Origin: JAAXHH01 sp965225915
GTDB taxonomy: Bacteria > JAAXHH01
Direction of reading: 5' to 3'
Length of the DNA: 64,000 nucleotides
NCBI GenBank assembly: GCA_965225915.1
Contig: OZ245326.1
Span: 62,001 to 126,000, forward strand
Both the position numbers and the translations under genes were made by a program. Shown here piece by piece: positions 35,622-44,790 of the stretch; the first letter of the stretch is position 1; every line of letters begins with the position of its first letter. Under the pieces are notes generated by a model. That model saw only the letters and a list, made by a program, of their open reading frames with translations. It was not told the DNA's origin and did no database searches.

Positions 35622-36689
35622 TCAACCGGGGTTTTCCAATAGGCGTCGCGGCATGCGGAAGTCGAGCAGCGCTTCTTGAAATCCGGAGGTAGGGACAGGA
35701 TCATGGCTGCACTTGAAAGTCCAGCCATCGGCGTTTACACCTGGATTCCCGTAGAGATCGGACAGCATACCGGCCATGTCTTCGGAAACGTCGATCGAGG
35801 TACGGACCGGGTACACGGTTCCGGTGAACAACCGGATATGCCGCGACAGTTCGTCTATGTACCGCGAAAGCGTTATGCTAAAACCGCGCCCATCGCGCTC
35901 TACGCAGAGCAAGTGCCCCCGGTCCACGCACTCTCCGCGAATAGTATCCCAGGGTATCGTCACTTGCGGATTCGATATGCGGTAGCGAAGATCCCGCGTC
36001 CATTCGAGCGAAATTGCCAAGACGGGCAACTTGTCTTCCACGCAACAGAAAGCGTGGCTGAACGCGTAGTCCGTGTGATAGTCCGGTAGAAAAAGTTTTG
36101 CCGATCCATGGTGTATCAGGAAAAGTAAAGCGCCCTTTTGCCCCCTGCCGTTCATTCGAGCCAGGGATTGAAGGTGCCTGCGCCCGCGTTCCGTTACCGC
36201 GTCGGGAAACATGGCGATTCCGTTCGCCGACAGGGTGCATGATTTCACTTCCAGGATCAAGGGGCCGTCGGTGTCCTGTAGCAGAAAATCGAACCGGTTC
36301 CTGTCCACGGTTACTTCGGTCCCGGCAATCCCGTATCCCTTCAACGCGGGGATCGCACGGGATTCAATCAGTGTGCGCGCTACGGCATTGTTGAGATGCG
36401 TATGCAGGAACACGATGCGCTCCTGGTAACGCACGGCCATCACCGTATACCGCGTCTTCCGGTGACCCTGTAAGCCGTGATCTGCCAGGATCAGTACCGC
36501 CCCCGGCAAGAGCAATTCCGCCATTCTGCCGGGATTCGGCATAAACACGTAGGTTACCCTGCCGTCAATTGCGCAGTGAGCGGAAAACCGGTTCGGACGG
36601 GAAAGGAAGGTCCCCTCGACAAGGGGCAGGGAAGTGATAGGAGGAAAAAGCGTCTTCGTATCCGGCATCCTGGTCACGACAGTACCCAA
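35622..36689 (-). CDS. sfsA: SfsA-type DNA/RNA nuclease with an extra C-terminal domain
   Basis: 355 residues; SfsA proteins are usually about 235. Residues 15-250 are a complete SfsA: LVEGTFLSRPNRFSAHCAID (OB-like start), HLPNPGRM-like VFMPNPGRMAELLLPGA, and the PD-(D/E)XK core RFDFLLQD...LILEVKSCTL (Asp134, Glu147, Lys149). It also has AMFPDAVTERGRRHLQSLAR. Residues 251-355 (RGHLLCVERDGRGFSITLSR, YIDELSRHIRLFTGTVYPVR) are an added domain that is not recognised. SfsA binds and nicks nucleic acid and was first found through effects on sugar fermentation. Met8 is an alternative start. Confidence 0.85.
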   Translation of the reverse strand: MGTVVTRMPDTKTLFPPITSLPLVEGTFLSRPNRFSAHCAIDGRVTYVFMPNPGRMAELLLPGAVLILADHGLQGHRKTRYTVMAVRYQERIVFLHTHLNNAVARTLIESRAIPALKGYGIAGTEVTVDRNRFDFLLQDTDGPLILEVKSCTLSANGIAMFPDAVTERGRRHLQSLARMNGRGQKGALLFLIHHGSAKLFLPDYHTDYAFSHAFCCVEDKLPVLAISLEWTRDLRYRISNPQVTIPWDTIRGECVDRGHLLCVERDGRGFSITLSRYIDELSRHIRLFTGTVYPVRTSIDVSEDMAGMLSDLYGNPGVNADGWTFKCSHDPVPTSGFQEALLDFRMPRRLLENPG

Positions 36690-36710
36690 AAAGCGTAGTC
36701 CTTCATTCCG

Positions 36711-37793
36711 TTATGCTTTTAGTAACTCCTGTAAACGTCCAGTAAGGAGGTCTACTTCCCCGGGCTCCAGCGTTCCGAGTTTCAACCGGAGTTGACCGTT
36801 CCTGCACCAGGTTACGATGGACGGCTCTCCATCGAGCAGCAGGCGCTCAAACTCCAGGTCTGAACTACCAAGCCGCGCGAGATCGAGTTCGACGAGTACC
36901 ACGTCGCCGCGCCTCCTGATCGACTTCACACATGGTGACGTAGACAATCCCTTCCTTAATACAAGACCCGCACGATTCATTTCCCTAAGGACCGCTTGTT
37001 CGTCCCGTTCTATGATGTACTTTACCGCCGCGTGAATGCCGGCCATCTCTTCCTTCCCTACCTTCATGACGCGGCCGACGGCGCGGTTTGGATTGCCGTG
37101 AGCGATGCAGCCGTCGATGATGGACTTTTTGCCGATGACCAGCCCCGTGGTCTGGGGCCCGCGGATAGCCTTGCCCCCGCTGACTATGACGGCATCGACC
37201 CCGAGTTCACGGGTGAAAGTCCGGAAGTTGGCCTTGGGCGGGATGTTGAATGCCGCATCCACGAGGACTGGAATGTTTCTAGCGTGGGCAGTGTGCACGA
37301 TGCGGTCTATGGGCAGCATGTTACCCCAGGGGGAGAAGGTCAGGACCGCCGCCGTGCGATCGTTGATACAGGCGATGAGTTGTTCCTCCGTGGCACCTCG
37401 CTCGTCTCCCATCTCCACGATAACCGCGCCGGGCACCTGGATGGCGATGTCTTCGTAAAACCGTGCACAACGGTGCACGATGACTTCATTACGCATGCCC
37501 GTCGTATCGGGAAGCATCTCGATCTTTTCGGGATCCGTTCCGGCCATGCAGGCCGCAACCGCCAGCGCGATCCCTCCGGCGGCGCCGCAACTCACGTACG
37601 CGGCTTCGTTCCCCGTCATCTCTGCGATGGATTCACCGACCCGAGTCTGCATCTCGACGAGATTGACGTACTGTCGGGACGCTTCAACCATGGCCTCCAC
37701 CGCGCAGGGCCACATGATCGACCCGCCAAACCGCGTGTAGTTGTCCGCGGCGTTGATGAATGGCCTTACGCCGAGATCTTCGTATATTCCCAT
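36711..37793 (-). CDS. SelA/DgaE-like PLP-dependent enzyme
   Basis: 360 residues, type I PLP fold. The substrate-entry part reads GVRPFINAADNYTRFGGSIM, the PLP phosphate site is VSCGAAGGIALAVAACMAGT, the Asp that contacts the ring nitrogen is in PVLVDAAFNIPP, and the Schiff-base lysine is Lys208 in AVIVSGGKAIRGPQTTGLVI. This pattern belongs to the SelA-related group that includes D-glucosaminate-6-phosphate ammonia-lyase and amino-acid racemase-like enzymes, not to SelA proper. The true substrate is unknown; no selenocysteine genes are nearby. Confidence 0.85.
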   Translation of the reverse strand: MGIYEDLGVRPFINAADNYTRFGGSIMWPCAVEAMVEASRQYVNLVEMQTRVGESIAEMTGNEAAYVSCGAAGGIALAVAACMAGTDPEKIEMLPDTTGMRNEVIVHRCARFYEDIAIQVPGAVIVEMGDERGATEEQLIACINDRTAAVLTFSPWGNMLPIDRIVHTAHARNIPVLVDAAFNIPPKANFRTFTRELGVDAVIVSGGKAIRGPQTTGLVIGKKSIIDGCIAHGNPNRAVGRVMKVGKEEMAGIHAAVKYIIERDEQAVLREMNRAGLVLRKGLSTSPCVKSIRRRGDVVLVELDLARLGSSDLEFERLLLDGEPSIVTWCRNGQLRLKLGTLEPGEVDLLTGRLQELLKA

Positions 37794-38096
37794 GCTGATT
37801 TCCCTTCATTCCTAGACCAGACTGCGATCGCACGCAAGTTAGCGTCGGAGGTTGCCCGATCAACGTACCCACGGCCGGGTGGGCGGACAAGCGCAATATC
37901 CAGAAATCATGCATCGGTGCCGGGTGCCGGTTATGTCGATACGAACACAATCAGATTTCAAGTTTACTTTGCCAGCATAGAAACGGTACTGTAAGTTTTG
38001 ATGCGCACAGGCTTTTCCACAAGCAAGGGCTTCACAGACGCTAACAACCGGTAAACATGGCTATACAGTATTTACGCCAGAAGGAACCCTACGGCG
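37794..38096. other. Divergent intergenic region
   Basis: About 300 bp between the PLP enzyme (minus) and the acetyltransferase (plus). A short ATG frame at 38057-38104 (MAIQYLRQKEPYGGG) resembles the start of some GNAT proteins but stops out of frame with the gene that follows, so a frameshift here is possible. No hairpin or clear promoter was identified. Confidence 0.4.
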
Positions 38097-39248
38097 GTGG
38101 CTGATCACGGCGTTGGACTCGCAGGCGGATCAACGGTTCCAGGCAGGATCCTGGCCAGTCGTGAGGCCGAATTTAAATGGACCCTCCGCCTGGATCGGAA
38201 TGGAGAGGAACTGTGCCGGGTCAGGTTGGTCAGGAAGCGCCTGCGCATTGGGCGTTCCAGGATAACGACGGGAGGAATCGCGGGACTTTACACGGCTCCT
38301 GAACATCGGTCGAAGGGACATGCACACTGCCTGATGGAAGCGTCCCATGATTTCCTGAAAAAACAAGGTTGTTCCATTGTCCTGCTGAATGCCATACCCG
38401 GCTTCTATCACCGGTTCGGCTACGACGTTGTTTTTCCGGTTTACCGCCTGTTCGTAAGAACGGAAAACCTACTGCAAGCCCGTAGTCTTTGCAATATACG
38501 GCGGGCGTTAAAAAGAGACGAGCCGGCACTGGTCAAGCTCTATAACCGAAACAACCGGTACCGAACCGGCACCCTGGTACGCGATGCGAACTGGAGATTC
38601 GCCAGCCTGATCAACTATGGACAACCGCCGGGAATCCTGTTGCTGTCGGAGGATCAACAGCAGCGGATCACGGGGTACACCTTGTGCCGGGCTCGGAGTG
38701 ATCGCTATTTCGTCCAGGAATTGAATGGCAGTTCGTCCGCTGATTTCGAATCGCTGGCCGGCGCTGTGGGAAGACGGGCTCGCAGGGGTGGATTTAAAAG
38801 GGTCCATTTCAGACTTCCGATCGATCATCCATTTGGCAGATTCTGTGGACGGTTCGGCGGCGAATTGGAAGTTCAATATCACGTAAACGCGGAGGATATG
38901 GGTCGCGTACTGGATCTGTCTCGATTGCTTTCAACGCTGCGCCCGGAATTGGCATATCGGCTGCGAGATTCATCTTGGAACGCAAATACATGTTTGTGGT
39001 TCGAAACTGAATTGGGGTCGGCGGGGTTGAGCGTCGAGGGAAACAGGGTTCGCGTGATTCGGAATCGTGAACCAGGCTCTTTAAAGATAGCCCTCCCTCA
39101 GACTAAGCTGCTGCAACTTGCCCTGGGCTACCGCACGGTTTCCGACGCGGCTAACGAGAAAGAGGTTCGCATACACCGTGCCGCGCAGCTCCTGCTGGAA
39201 ACACTTTTCCCTCCTACTCCGGCCACCATGCCCATGGTCATTGAATAA
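38097..39248 (+). CDS. Eis-like GNAT N-acetyltransferase
   Basis: 383 residues from GTG 38097 with AAGGA upstream. The N-terminal GNAT domain shows TTGGIAGLYTAPEHRSKGHA (acetyl-CoA loop RxxGxA) and IVLLNAIPGFYHRFGYDVVF, the YxRFGY element of Eis-like enzymes. A second GNAT-like middle part and a C-terminal SCP2-like region (FETELGSAGLSVEGNRVRVI) follow. The acceptor is unknown. The N-terminus looks short compared with relatives, and an out-of-frame ATG lies 40 bp upstream, so the 5' end may be damaged. Confidence 0.75.
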   Translation: MADHGVGLAGGSTVPGRILASREAEFKWTLRLDRNGEELCRVRLVRKRLRIGRSRITTGGIAGLYTAPEHRSKGHAHCLMEASHDFLKKQGCSIVLLNAIPGFYHRFGYDVVFPVYRLFVRTENLLQARSLCNIRRALKRDEPALVKLYNRNNRYRTGTLVRDANWRFASLINYGQPPGILLLSEDQQQRITGYTLCRARSDRYFVQELNGSSSADFESLAGAVGRRARRGGFKRVHFRLPIDHPFGRFCGRFGGELEVQYHVNAEDMGRVLDLSRLLSTLRPELAYRLRDSSWNANTCLWFETELGSAGLSVEGNRVRVIRNREPGSLKIALPQTKLLQLALGYRTVSDAANEKEVRIHRAAQLLLETLFPPTPATMPMVIE

Positions 39249-39382
39249 ACCGACGATTCGTAGTTATTCAGCATGGTACAGGTGGTTCGCTTTGTGGTGG
39301 AAGTAGAACAGGTTAAAAACACGGTTTCCATGAATTCCACGGTATACGGCGCCGACACACAACTTTAACTGCGAGGTTTAAA

Positions 39383-39793
39383 TTGGGCAGAGTCTTCAAG
39401 ACCATCCTGGCACTTCTGATAGGAATGGCGATCGGGAGTGCCGTTAACATGGCCCTGATCCTATTGAGTCCGATGGTAATCCCGCCTCCCCCGGGTGTCG
39501 ACGTGACCGATATGGACTCCCTGGGGTCGTCTATGCATCTATTCGAGACCAGGCATTTTGTTTTTCCGTTCCTGGCTCATGCACTCGGAACGCTGGTCGG
39601 CGCATACGTAGCAGTAATGATCGCGGGCGGATACCGCATGAAAGTCTCCATGGCCGTTGGCGGCCTGTTCCTCCTCGGCGGTATTACCAACGTCATCATG
39701 CTACCCTCACCAGGCTGGTTTATCGGCGTGGACCTGATCGGCGCCTATATACCCATGGCCTGGATCGGTGGCCGACTGACGGGCAGGGAATAG
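39383..39793 (+). CDS. Small integral membrane protein, unknown function
   Basis: 136 residues from TTG 39383 with GAGGT upstream. Four hydrophobic segments are visible: FKTILALLIGMAIGSAVNMA, VFPFLAHALGTLVGAYVAVM, VSMAVGGLFLLGGITNVIML, and a C-terminal one ending MAWIGGRLTGRE. A Pro-rich loop (MVIPPPPGVDVTDMDS) separates helices 1 and 2. The family is not recognised. It may be co-transcribed with the two ankyrin genes that follow. Confidence 0.7.
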   Translation: MGRVFKTILALLIGMAIGSAVNMALILLSPMVIPPPPGVDVTDMDSLGSSMHLFETRHFVFPFLAHALGTLVGAYVAVMIAGGYRMKVSMAVGGLFLLGGITNVIMLPSPGWFIGVDLIGAYIPMAWIGGRLTGRE

Positions 39794-39823
39794 CGGACGC
39801 CAATCCTTTACGGTGTGACCTGT

Positions 39824-40717
39824 ATGGCTTCAATATCAGACGAATCCTTTCTGGGTATGTGTGAGCGAGGCGATATAGATTCCGCGAAGACCTACGTCGT
39901 AACTCATTCTCATCTGGCCCATTACAATGGTTACCAGCCTCACCCGTTGCTAATAGAATTCGTCAGCCGCAATTGCGGCCATTGCTATAGACCGGCGCAC
40001 CGGGCTATAGCCGATCTCATGATTCCTGAGCGGGTTCGAAACTTCCGAGATGAAGTGATGGCGGACCGGATCGAAAACGTCCAGTCTCTGCTGGCCGAGG
40101 ATTCACAACTTGTGCAGTCGGAATTCACCGGCGGCAGGGGGATTGCCCAGGCAATCCATCACTGGCGATCCATCCCCGTCGGCAGGTTGCTCCTGGATAG
40201 CGGAGCCAATATAAATGCCCTGAATACTGTGGGTTGCGCGGGCGAATCGCCACTTATGATGCAACTGCGATTCGGTACCCTGGAAGGCGTGCGCTTTCTG
40301 CTGGACAGGGGCGCTAACCCCAACCTTGGCGGGCTGAAGCACACGCCGAGCGCATCGATGGCGGAGGCGTTGGAACTGTTGATCCGCCATGATTGGGACA
40401 TCAACGAGCGCGTGGACGAACGCACCCTGATCCACCATGACACCAATCACGGACACGGTGGGCGGGTTCGCCTGTTGCTGGATCACGGCGCCAATCCCGA
40501 TATCACGGACACGTCCGGCCGTACCGCGCTGCACCTGGTCAGCGCAAGAGGTGTCGGAACGGAGACGATCCGCGCCCTAGTCGAAGACGGCGCCAATCTG
40601 TACGCCCGTGATCATGAGGGTAGAACTCCTTTAGACTTCGCCGTTTCGGCAAGAAGCCAGGCGGCGTTTCGCACACTTTCGGAGCTTGGTGCTCAGAGAT
40701 CGCGCATCCACGGCTAA
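39824..40717 (+). CDS. Ankyrin-repeat protein, 297 residues
   Basis: Start taken at ATG 39824 (GTG 39815 in frame would add three residues); neither has a clear ribosome site. Ankyrin repeats: IPVGRLLLDSGANINALNTV, LEGVRFLLDRGANPNLGGLK, RVRLLLDHGANPDITDTSGR, TALHLVSARGVGTETIRALV. The N-terminal 60 residues have no repeat and contain a Cys/His pair cluster (RNCGHCYRPAH). The next ankyrin gene starts 23 bp after its stop, so the two form an operon. Confidence 0.85.
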   Translation: MASISDESFLGMCERGDIDSAKTYVVTHSHLAHYNGYQPHPLLIEFVSRNCGHCYRPAHRAIADLMIPERVRNFRDEVMADRIENVQSLLAEDSQLVQSEFTGGRGIAQAIHHWRSIPVGRLLLDSGANINALNTVGCAGESPLMMQLRFGTLEGVRFLLDRGANPNLGGLKHTPSASMAEALELLIRHDWDINERVDERTLIHHDTNHGHGGRVRLLLDHGANPDITDTSGRTALHLVSARGVGTETIRALVEDGANLYARDHEGRTPLDFAVSARSQAAFRTLSELGAQRSRIHG

Positions 40718-40740
40718 ACATCTGGCGCAGGTGGGATACG

Positions 40741-42441
40741 ATGTCCCAAAAACACACTTTGGAAATTGGTGGAAAATATCCTGAACTCGCCGCACGCATG
40801 GCCTTTCCAGGTAAGTTCCATGGCTGGGTGCATCTCAATGCGTGCCGGACCGGATTCATGATATGTCCGGGGCTGGGTCCGGAGCACGGCCGGCCTTATT
40901 ATGACGACCGCTGGGGTGACGAAACCGACTGGATCGATGGCGAAGCCGCCTGGACCCTGTTCAAGGCCAGCGCGGCAGGTGACATGGTAGTAATCACAGC
41001 GCTCCTCGACGAAGACCCACGTCTCGTGAATGCGATGCACTGGTACACCCAGCCCGTACACCTGGCCGCCCGCCATGGGCACGCCGAAGCGACGGAATTG
41101 CTTCTCGCAAGAGGTGCCGACCCGGGGCTCACCATTTTCGCTTCGACCTGGGCGAGCCTTCTTGACGACACGAGAACTCGTGGTTTTAATGACGTGGTGG
41201 AAATCATTGAGTGTGCGATGGGCGCACGATTCGGCTACGACCCTGCGTTCATGGAGATTGCCAAGCGAATAGTGAACGAAAGTACCGAAATCGTTGAATC
41301 GGCACTGAAGGACAAGCCGGAACTCGTTGACCGGGCCGACGCAGACGGAAACAACGGTCTACACCTGGGTGTGCTGAATGGAAGGAAAGAACTGGTAGAA
41401 CTGTTTCTTGAACTGGGTTCGCCCATCGATTCACGAAGGGCGGACGGGAAAACGCCGCTGACGTTGTCGTTCGACACGGGTTTCGGACGCGATCCACCGG
41501 ACCCGAAACTGGGCCTTACTGAGTATCTTTTGATGAATGGCGCAGATTACGCCATCACGGCAGCCAGTTACCTGGGTGATCGTAACAGGGTCCAAGCGTT
41601 CCTAGAGGAGAATCCATCGGCTACCGACCGCGACCAATCGCTGAAGAGTCCCCTGGGTTATGCAGCTAGAGCCGGTCATGGGGACATCGCTAGGATGCTA
41701 CTTAACGCGGAAACCGATGGCCATGCCGTGGACGAAGCGCTTTTTGAAGCTGTTTGGTGTAAACACGCCGGTGTAGTCTCCCTGTTACTCGCATACGGAG
41801 CAAACCCGAACGTGGAACTGGATTCGTGCGGATATGCCGCGGGTACCGATGACCCTGCGATACGGGATCTGCTCGTGCGTAGTGGCGCGGTGATTCCACC
41901 GTATTGGGACTTAGGTCAAAACGAACTTCGAAAGCTGGTGGATAGCAGGTCGGCGAGGGTCCGGGATCCCTACCTGATTGCGAATGTGCTCGAAACTGAG
42001 GATAAAAAACTGATCGTCAGGTTGCTGGCTGGTGATCCCGATGCGCTCGACCGCCTGGAAGAACTGCAGTACCTGCCGGGATGGGGTGACAACGCCGCGA
42101 TTACGCGCAAACTGGTCGCGGCGGGCCTCGATCCAAACCGACGCACATTCGAAGGCCAGACCTATCTCCACATCTGTGCAAAGCAAGGCTGGGAGGAGAC
42201 TGCTCAGTCGTTAATCGAACTAGGTGCGATGGTTAACATTCCGGATGAGAAAGACGGTCAGTCTCCCCTGGCGGTCGCGGCAAAAAACAGACAGATCGGT
42301 ATGGTTCGACTGTTATTGGAACACGGCGCGGATCCCAACGTGGCCGACTGGCCATGGACTCGACCGCTTTCGATTGCGGAGGAAGAAGGGAACGAAGGAG
42401 TTATAGAACTTTTAAGTCAGTACAGAGGCGAGACTGCATAA
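40741..42441 (+). CDS. Ankyrin-repeat protein, 566 residues
   Basis: Residues 1-60 are a non-repeat head (GKFHGWVHLNACRTGFMICP, GLGPEHGRPYYDDRWGDETD). Ankyrin repeats then run to the end: TQPVHLAARHGHAEATELLL, NNGLHLGVLNGRKELVELFL, KSPLGYAARAGHGDIARMLL, QTYLHICAKQGWEETAQSLI, QSPLAVAAKNRQIGMVRLLL. Close in layout to the 569-residue protein at 26226-27935. There is no leader or enzymatic domain. Confidence 0.9.
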   Translation: MSQKHTLEIGGKYPELAARMAFPGKFHGWVHLNACRTGFMICPGLGPEHGRPYYDDRWGDETDWIDGEAAWTLFKASAAGDMVVITALLDEDPRLVNAMHWYTQPVHLAARHGHAEATELLLARGADPGLTIFASTWASLLDDTRTRGFNDVVEIIECAMGARFGYDPAFMEIAKRIVNESTEIVESALKDKPELVDRADADGNNGLHLGVLNGRKELVELFLELGSPIDSRRADGKTPLTLSFDTGFGRDPPDPKLGLTEYLLMNGADYAITAASYLGDRNRVQAFLEENPSATDRDQSLKSPLGYAARAGHGDIARMLLNAETDGHAVDEALFEAVWCKHAGVVSLLLAYGANPNVELDSCGYAAGTDDPAIRDLLVRSGAVIPPYWDLGQNELRKLVDSRSARVRDPYLIANVLETEDKKLIVRLLAGDPDALDRLEELQYLPGWGDNAAITRKLVAAGLDPNRRTFEGQTYLHICAKQGWEETAQSLIELGAMVNIPDEKDGQSPLAVAAKNRQIGMVRLLLEHGADPNVADWPWTRPLSIAEEEGNEGVIELLSQYRGETA

Positions 42442-42449
42442 CAGCCAAT

Positions 42450-43309
42450 CTACTGATCCTGTGACTTAAAATCGTGCCAGCAGTCACGGATTGTCGCTTC
42501 CACGTACTCCGGATACTCGAACGCATATCTCTCTGCCAGCATGCGTCCAACGCGCGAAACCTCATTTTGGTGCAGTTCAATCAACTCCAGCAATTCCTGT
42601 CGTGAACGCCCAGGTGCTCCCAGGATATCCAATGGGTTATCGTAAAATCTCATTATCGATCGGACCTGGGGGGTTAAGGAATGTATGGTTGGCCGCAAAG
42701 CACCGGTATCCTGCCCTGCGGCATGAATCGTCCACAGTCGCATCAGTATCGTACGTTCGTTCTGCAATCCCAAGATAACCATAGGGTCCAGTCCGCGGTA
42801 AAGAATCTTGCGATGTTTGTTACTCCTAAGCCAGAAATCGATGATCACCTGTCGTACCAGCGTGGGATCGGACTCTGTAAATGGCGATATGGGTGATTCG
42901 TTTTCCGATTCTGTAATTTCCTTTGCTAGCATCGCGTCCCGACATCCTAGCACTCGACAGGCTTCGCCAGGGGAACCTGTTGAACCTCCTGGATTCCAAG
43001 GTCGTACATATCGCCGTTGTCCAGCAGAAGATGAAGCAGAATACTATCCTCGTGCTGGAATATGTGTTGGTGTGCGATACATCTTCCTTCGAAAAGTGCT
43101 GTCAAATCGGGAGTTTCCCAATCCTTGAGTCGCGCTGCGGGAACCGCCAGTCGTAGATCCACATCGCTATACAAGTCCGCGGTCCCCTGTCCAAAGCTTC
43201 CTTCAACCCAGATCGCTCGCACCTCTTCGTTGCGCCATAAGTTCGATGCGATTCGCTTCAATGTCTTAATCTGAGGTAAATCGGGGAGAGATGAGAAATC
43301 CAACTCCAT
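42450..43309 (-). pseudogene. Nucleotidyltransferase-fold protein split by a frameshift
   Basis: The N-terminal part (43309 to 42947) starts at an ATG with a good AGGAG site. It has the nucleotidyltransferase motif VEGSFGQGTADLYSDVDLRL (GS...DxD), as in aminoglycoside- or MNT-type transferases. The frame stops at a TAG at 42947. The overlapping frame 42953-42450 continues with a helical domain (VRQVIIDFWLRSNKHRKILY, RGLDPMVILGLQNERTILMR), as expected for the substrate-binding half. The join needs a one-base shift around GAGTGCTAG. Either one gene is broken, or the two parts are made separately with coupled translation. Confidence 0.65.
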
Positions 43310-43482
43310 GATAGACTCCTGTATTTGGTTTCGACTCCGGATGTAAACCACGCGGAACAAATTCGGGCATTTGGCCCAAAGAACAATATCGAGTATCTTG
43401 CCTAAAATGAATTGATTTTCGTCTCAATGGTAATCCTATTGAAGCCGGGATACAAACACGATGATATAAGCTGAGATCAAGC

Positions 43483-44706
43483 ATGACAAACGCCACCATC
43501 AAACAACTCCCCGATCAACCCGATCTGCGACAACTGGAAACCGAGGCATCCGATCTGCTGGAGAATGGCTCCTGCCCTACACTGGCCGAAGCATTATCCA
43601 GCGTCGCAAGACGGTATGGTTTTCCCAGTTGGCCGAAGCTGAAAGTCTACGTAGAATCCATCGGATCCATGGGCGAACTCGAACAGGCGATCCAGGACGA
43701 CGACGTCGATCGAGTGAAGCTGCTATTGCGAGATGATCCCGGTCTGATCCACCGCGAAGGGCACTGGGTAAAACGTCGTTGGCATAATGGGTACCTGCCG
43801 CTCGCCTACGCGGCGTTTTTCGGAAAGGTGAACGTCATGACAGCCCTGATCGAGGCCGGTGCGAATGTACGCGACGGGGAAGACAAGGCTTTGCGCGCTG
43901 CGGCGTGTTTCGATCAGAATCTCCCCGCGGTCGAGTTACTGATCCGACACGGCGCCGACCCAAACGCGGCGACTACGTCACCATCCGGCGTCACGTACCG
44001 GGTGATCGACTATCCCTGCATGACCCTGGCTCCGGCCATGTTGGACCACCTGGTCTCGCAGGGTGGAACGCTATTGCCGATCAACGCCGGGATGGTCCTC
44101 GCGACGAACGACCGCAGTCCCCGGGCGAAGGCCGAATGCCTGCGTGTTATGCAGCGGGCGGGGATGGCGTTTCCGGACACGCCGCCAATGACCCTTCATC
44201 TCAGGGACACAAGTGGTCTCTTTGCGCATATGAAGCGGGATCCACAAGCGCTCGCAAGATTGTTCAGCGAAGAAGAAATCTTTCCTTCGGATTACGAGAT
44301 CAATCGTCCTTCGCCGTACGCCTATGCAACTCCCCTTACCGGTGGGGTCACCCTGCTGCACATGGCCGTTGAGTTTTGTGATGCGGAACTTGCACAATGG
44401 CTCATCGAACAAGGCGCCGACCCCAATGCCGCCGCGGGGACGGACGATGAGGGATATGGCGGGTGGACACCCCTGTTCCATGCCATGGTCACGCTACACG
44501 TCCCACGTGGTTTTACCGAAATCGTCGATCTGCTCCTGGAAAATGGCGCTGACCCGGAAGTGCGAGCGTCCCTGCGCAAACCGACTCCAGAGGGTGGAGA
44601 GGTCACCTGGCGGGACGTCACGGCGGCCGATTATGCCCGAAGATTCATCTATCCGGATCTAGTAAATCATGACGCACTGCAACGGGTCATGTCGGCCGGT
44701 GGGTAG
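43483..44706 (+). CDS. Ankyrin-repeat protein with N-terminal GFPSW domain, 407 residues
   Basis: The first 65 residues form a helical head, LETEASDLLENGSCPTLAEA and VARRYGFPSWPKLKVYVESI, a motif also present in the next gene. Ankyrin repeats follow: LPLAYAAFFGKVNVMTALIE, AVELLIRHGADPNAATTSPS, TLLHMAVEFCDAELAQWLIE, and TEIVDLLLENGADPEVRASL. No leader is present. The stop is 84 bp before the start of the next ankyrin gene on the same strand. Confidence 0.9.
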   Translation: MTNATIKQLPDQPDLRQLETEASDLLENGSCPTLAEALSSVARRYGFPSWPKLKVYVESIGSMGELEQAIQDDDVDRVKLLLRDDPGLIHREGHWVKRRWHNGYLPLAYAAFFGKVNVMTALIEAGANVRDGEDKALRAAACFDQNLPAVELLIRHGADPNAATTSPSGVTYRVIDYPCMTLAPAMLDHLVSQGGTLLPINAGMVLATNDRSPRAKAECLRVMQRAGMAFPDTPPMTLHLRDTSGLFAHMKRDPQALARLFSEEEIFPSDYEINRPSPYAYATPLTGGVTLLHMAVEFCDAELAQWLIEQGADPNAAAGTDDEGYGGWTPLFHAMVTLHVPRGFTEIVDLLLENGADPEVRASLRKPTPEGGEVTWRDVTAADYARRFIYPDLVNHDALQRVMSAGG

Positions 44707-44790
44707 TCGGTCGGGAAACGGCGTTTGGTCTTTACGCATGAACTCTGCCGTAACACTGTTAACGCTTCAAGTCATCTAAAGGTTGGTACT

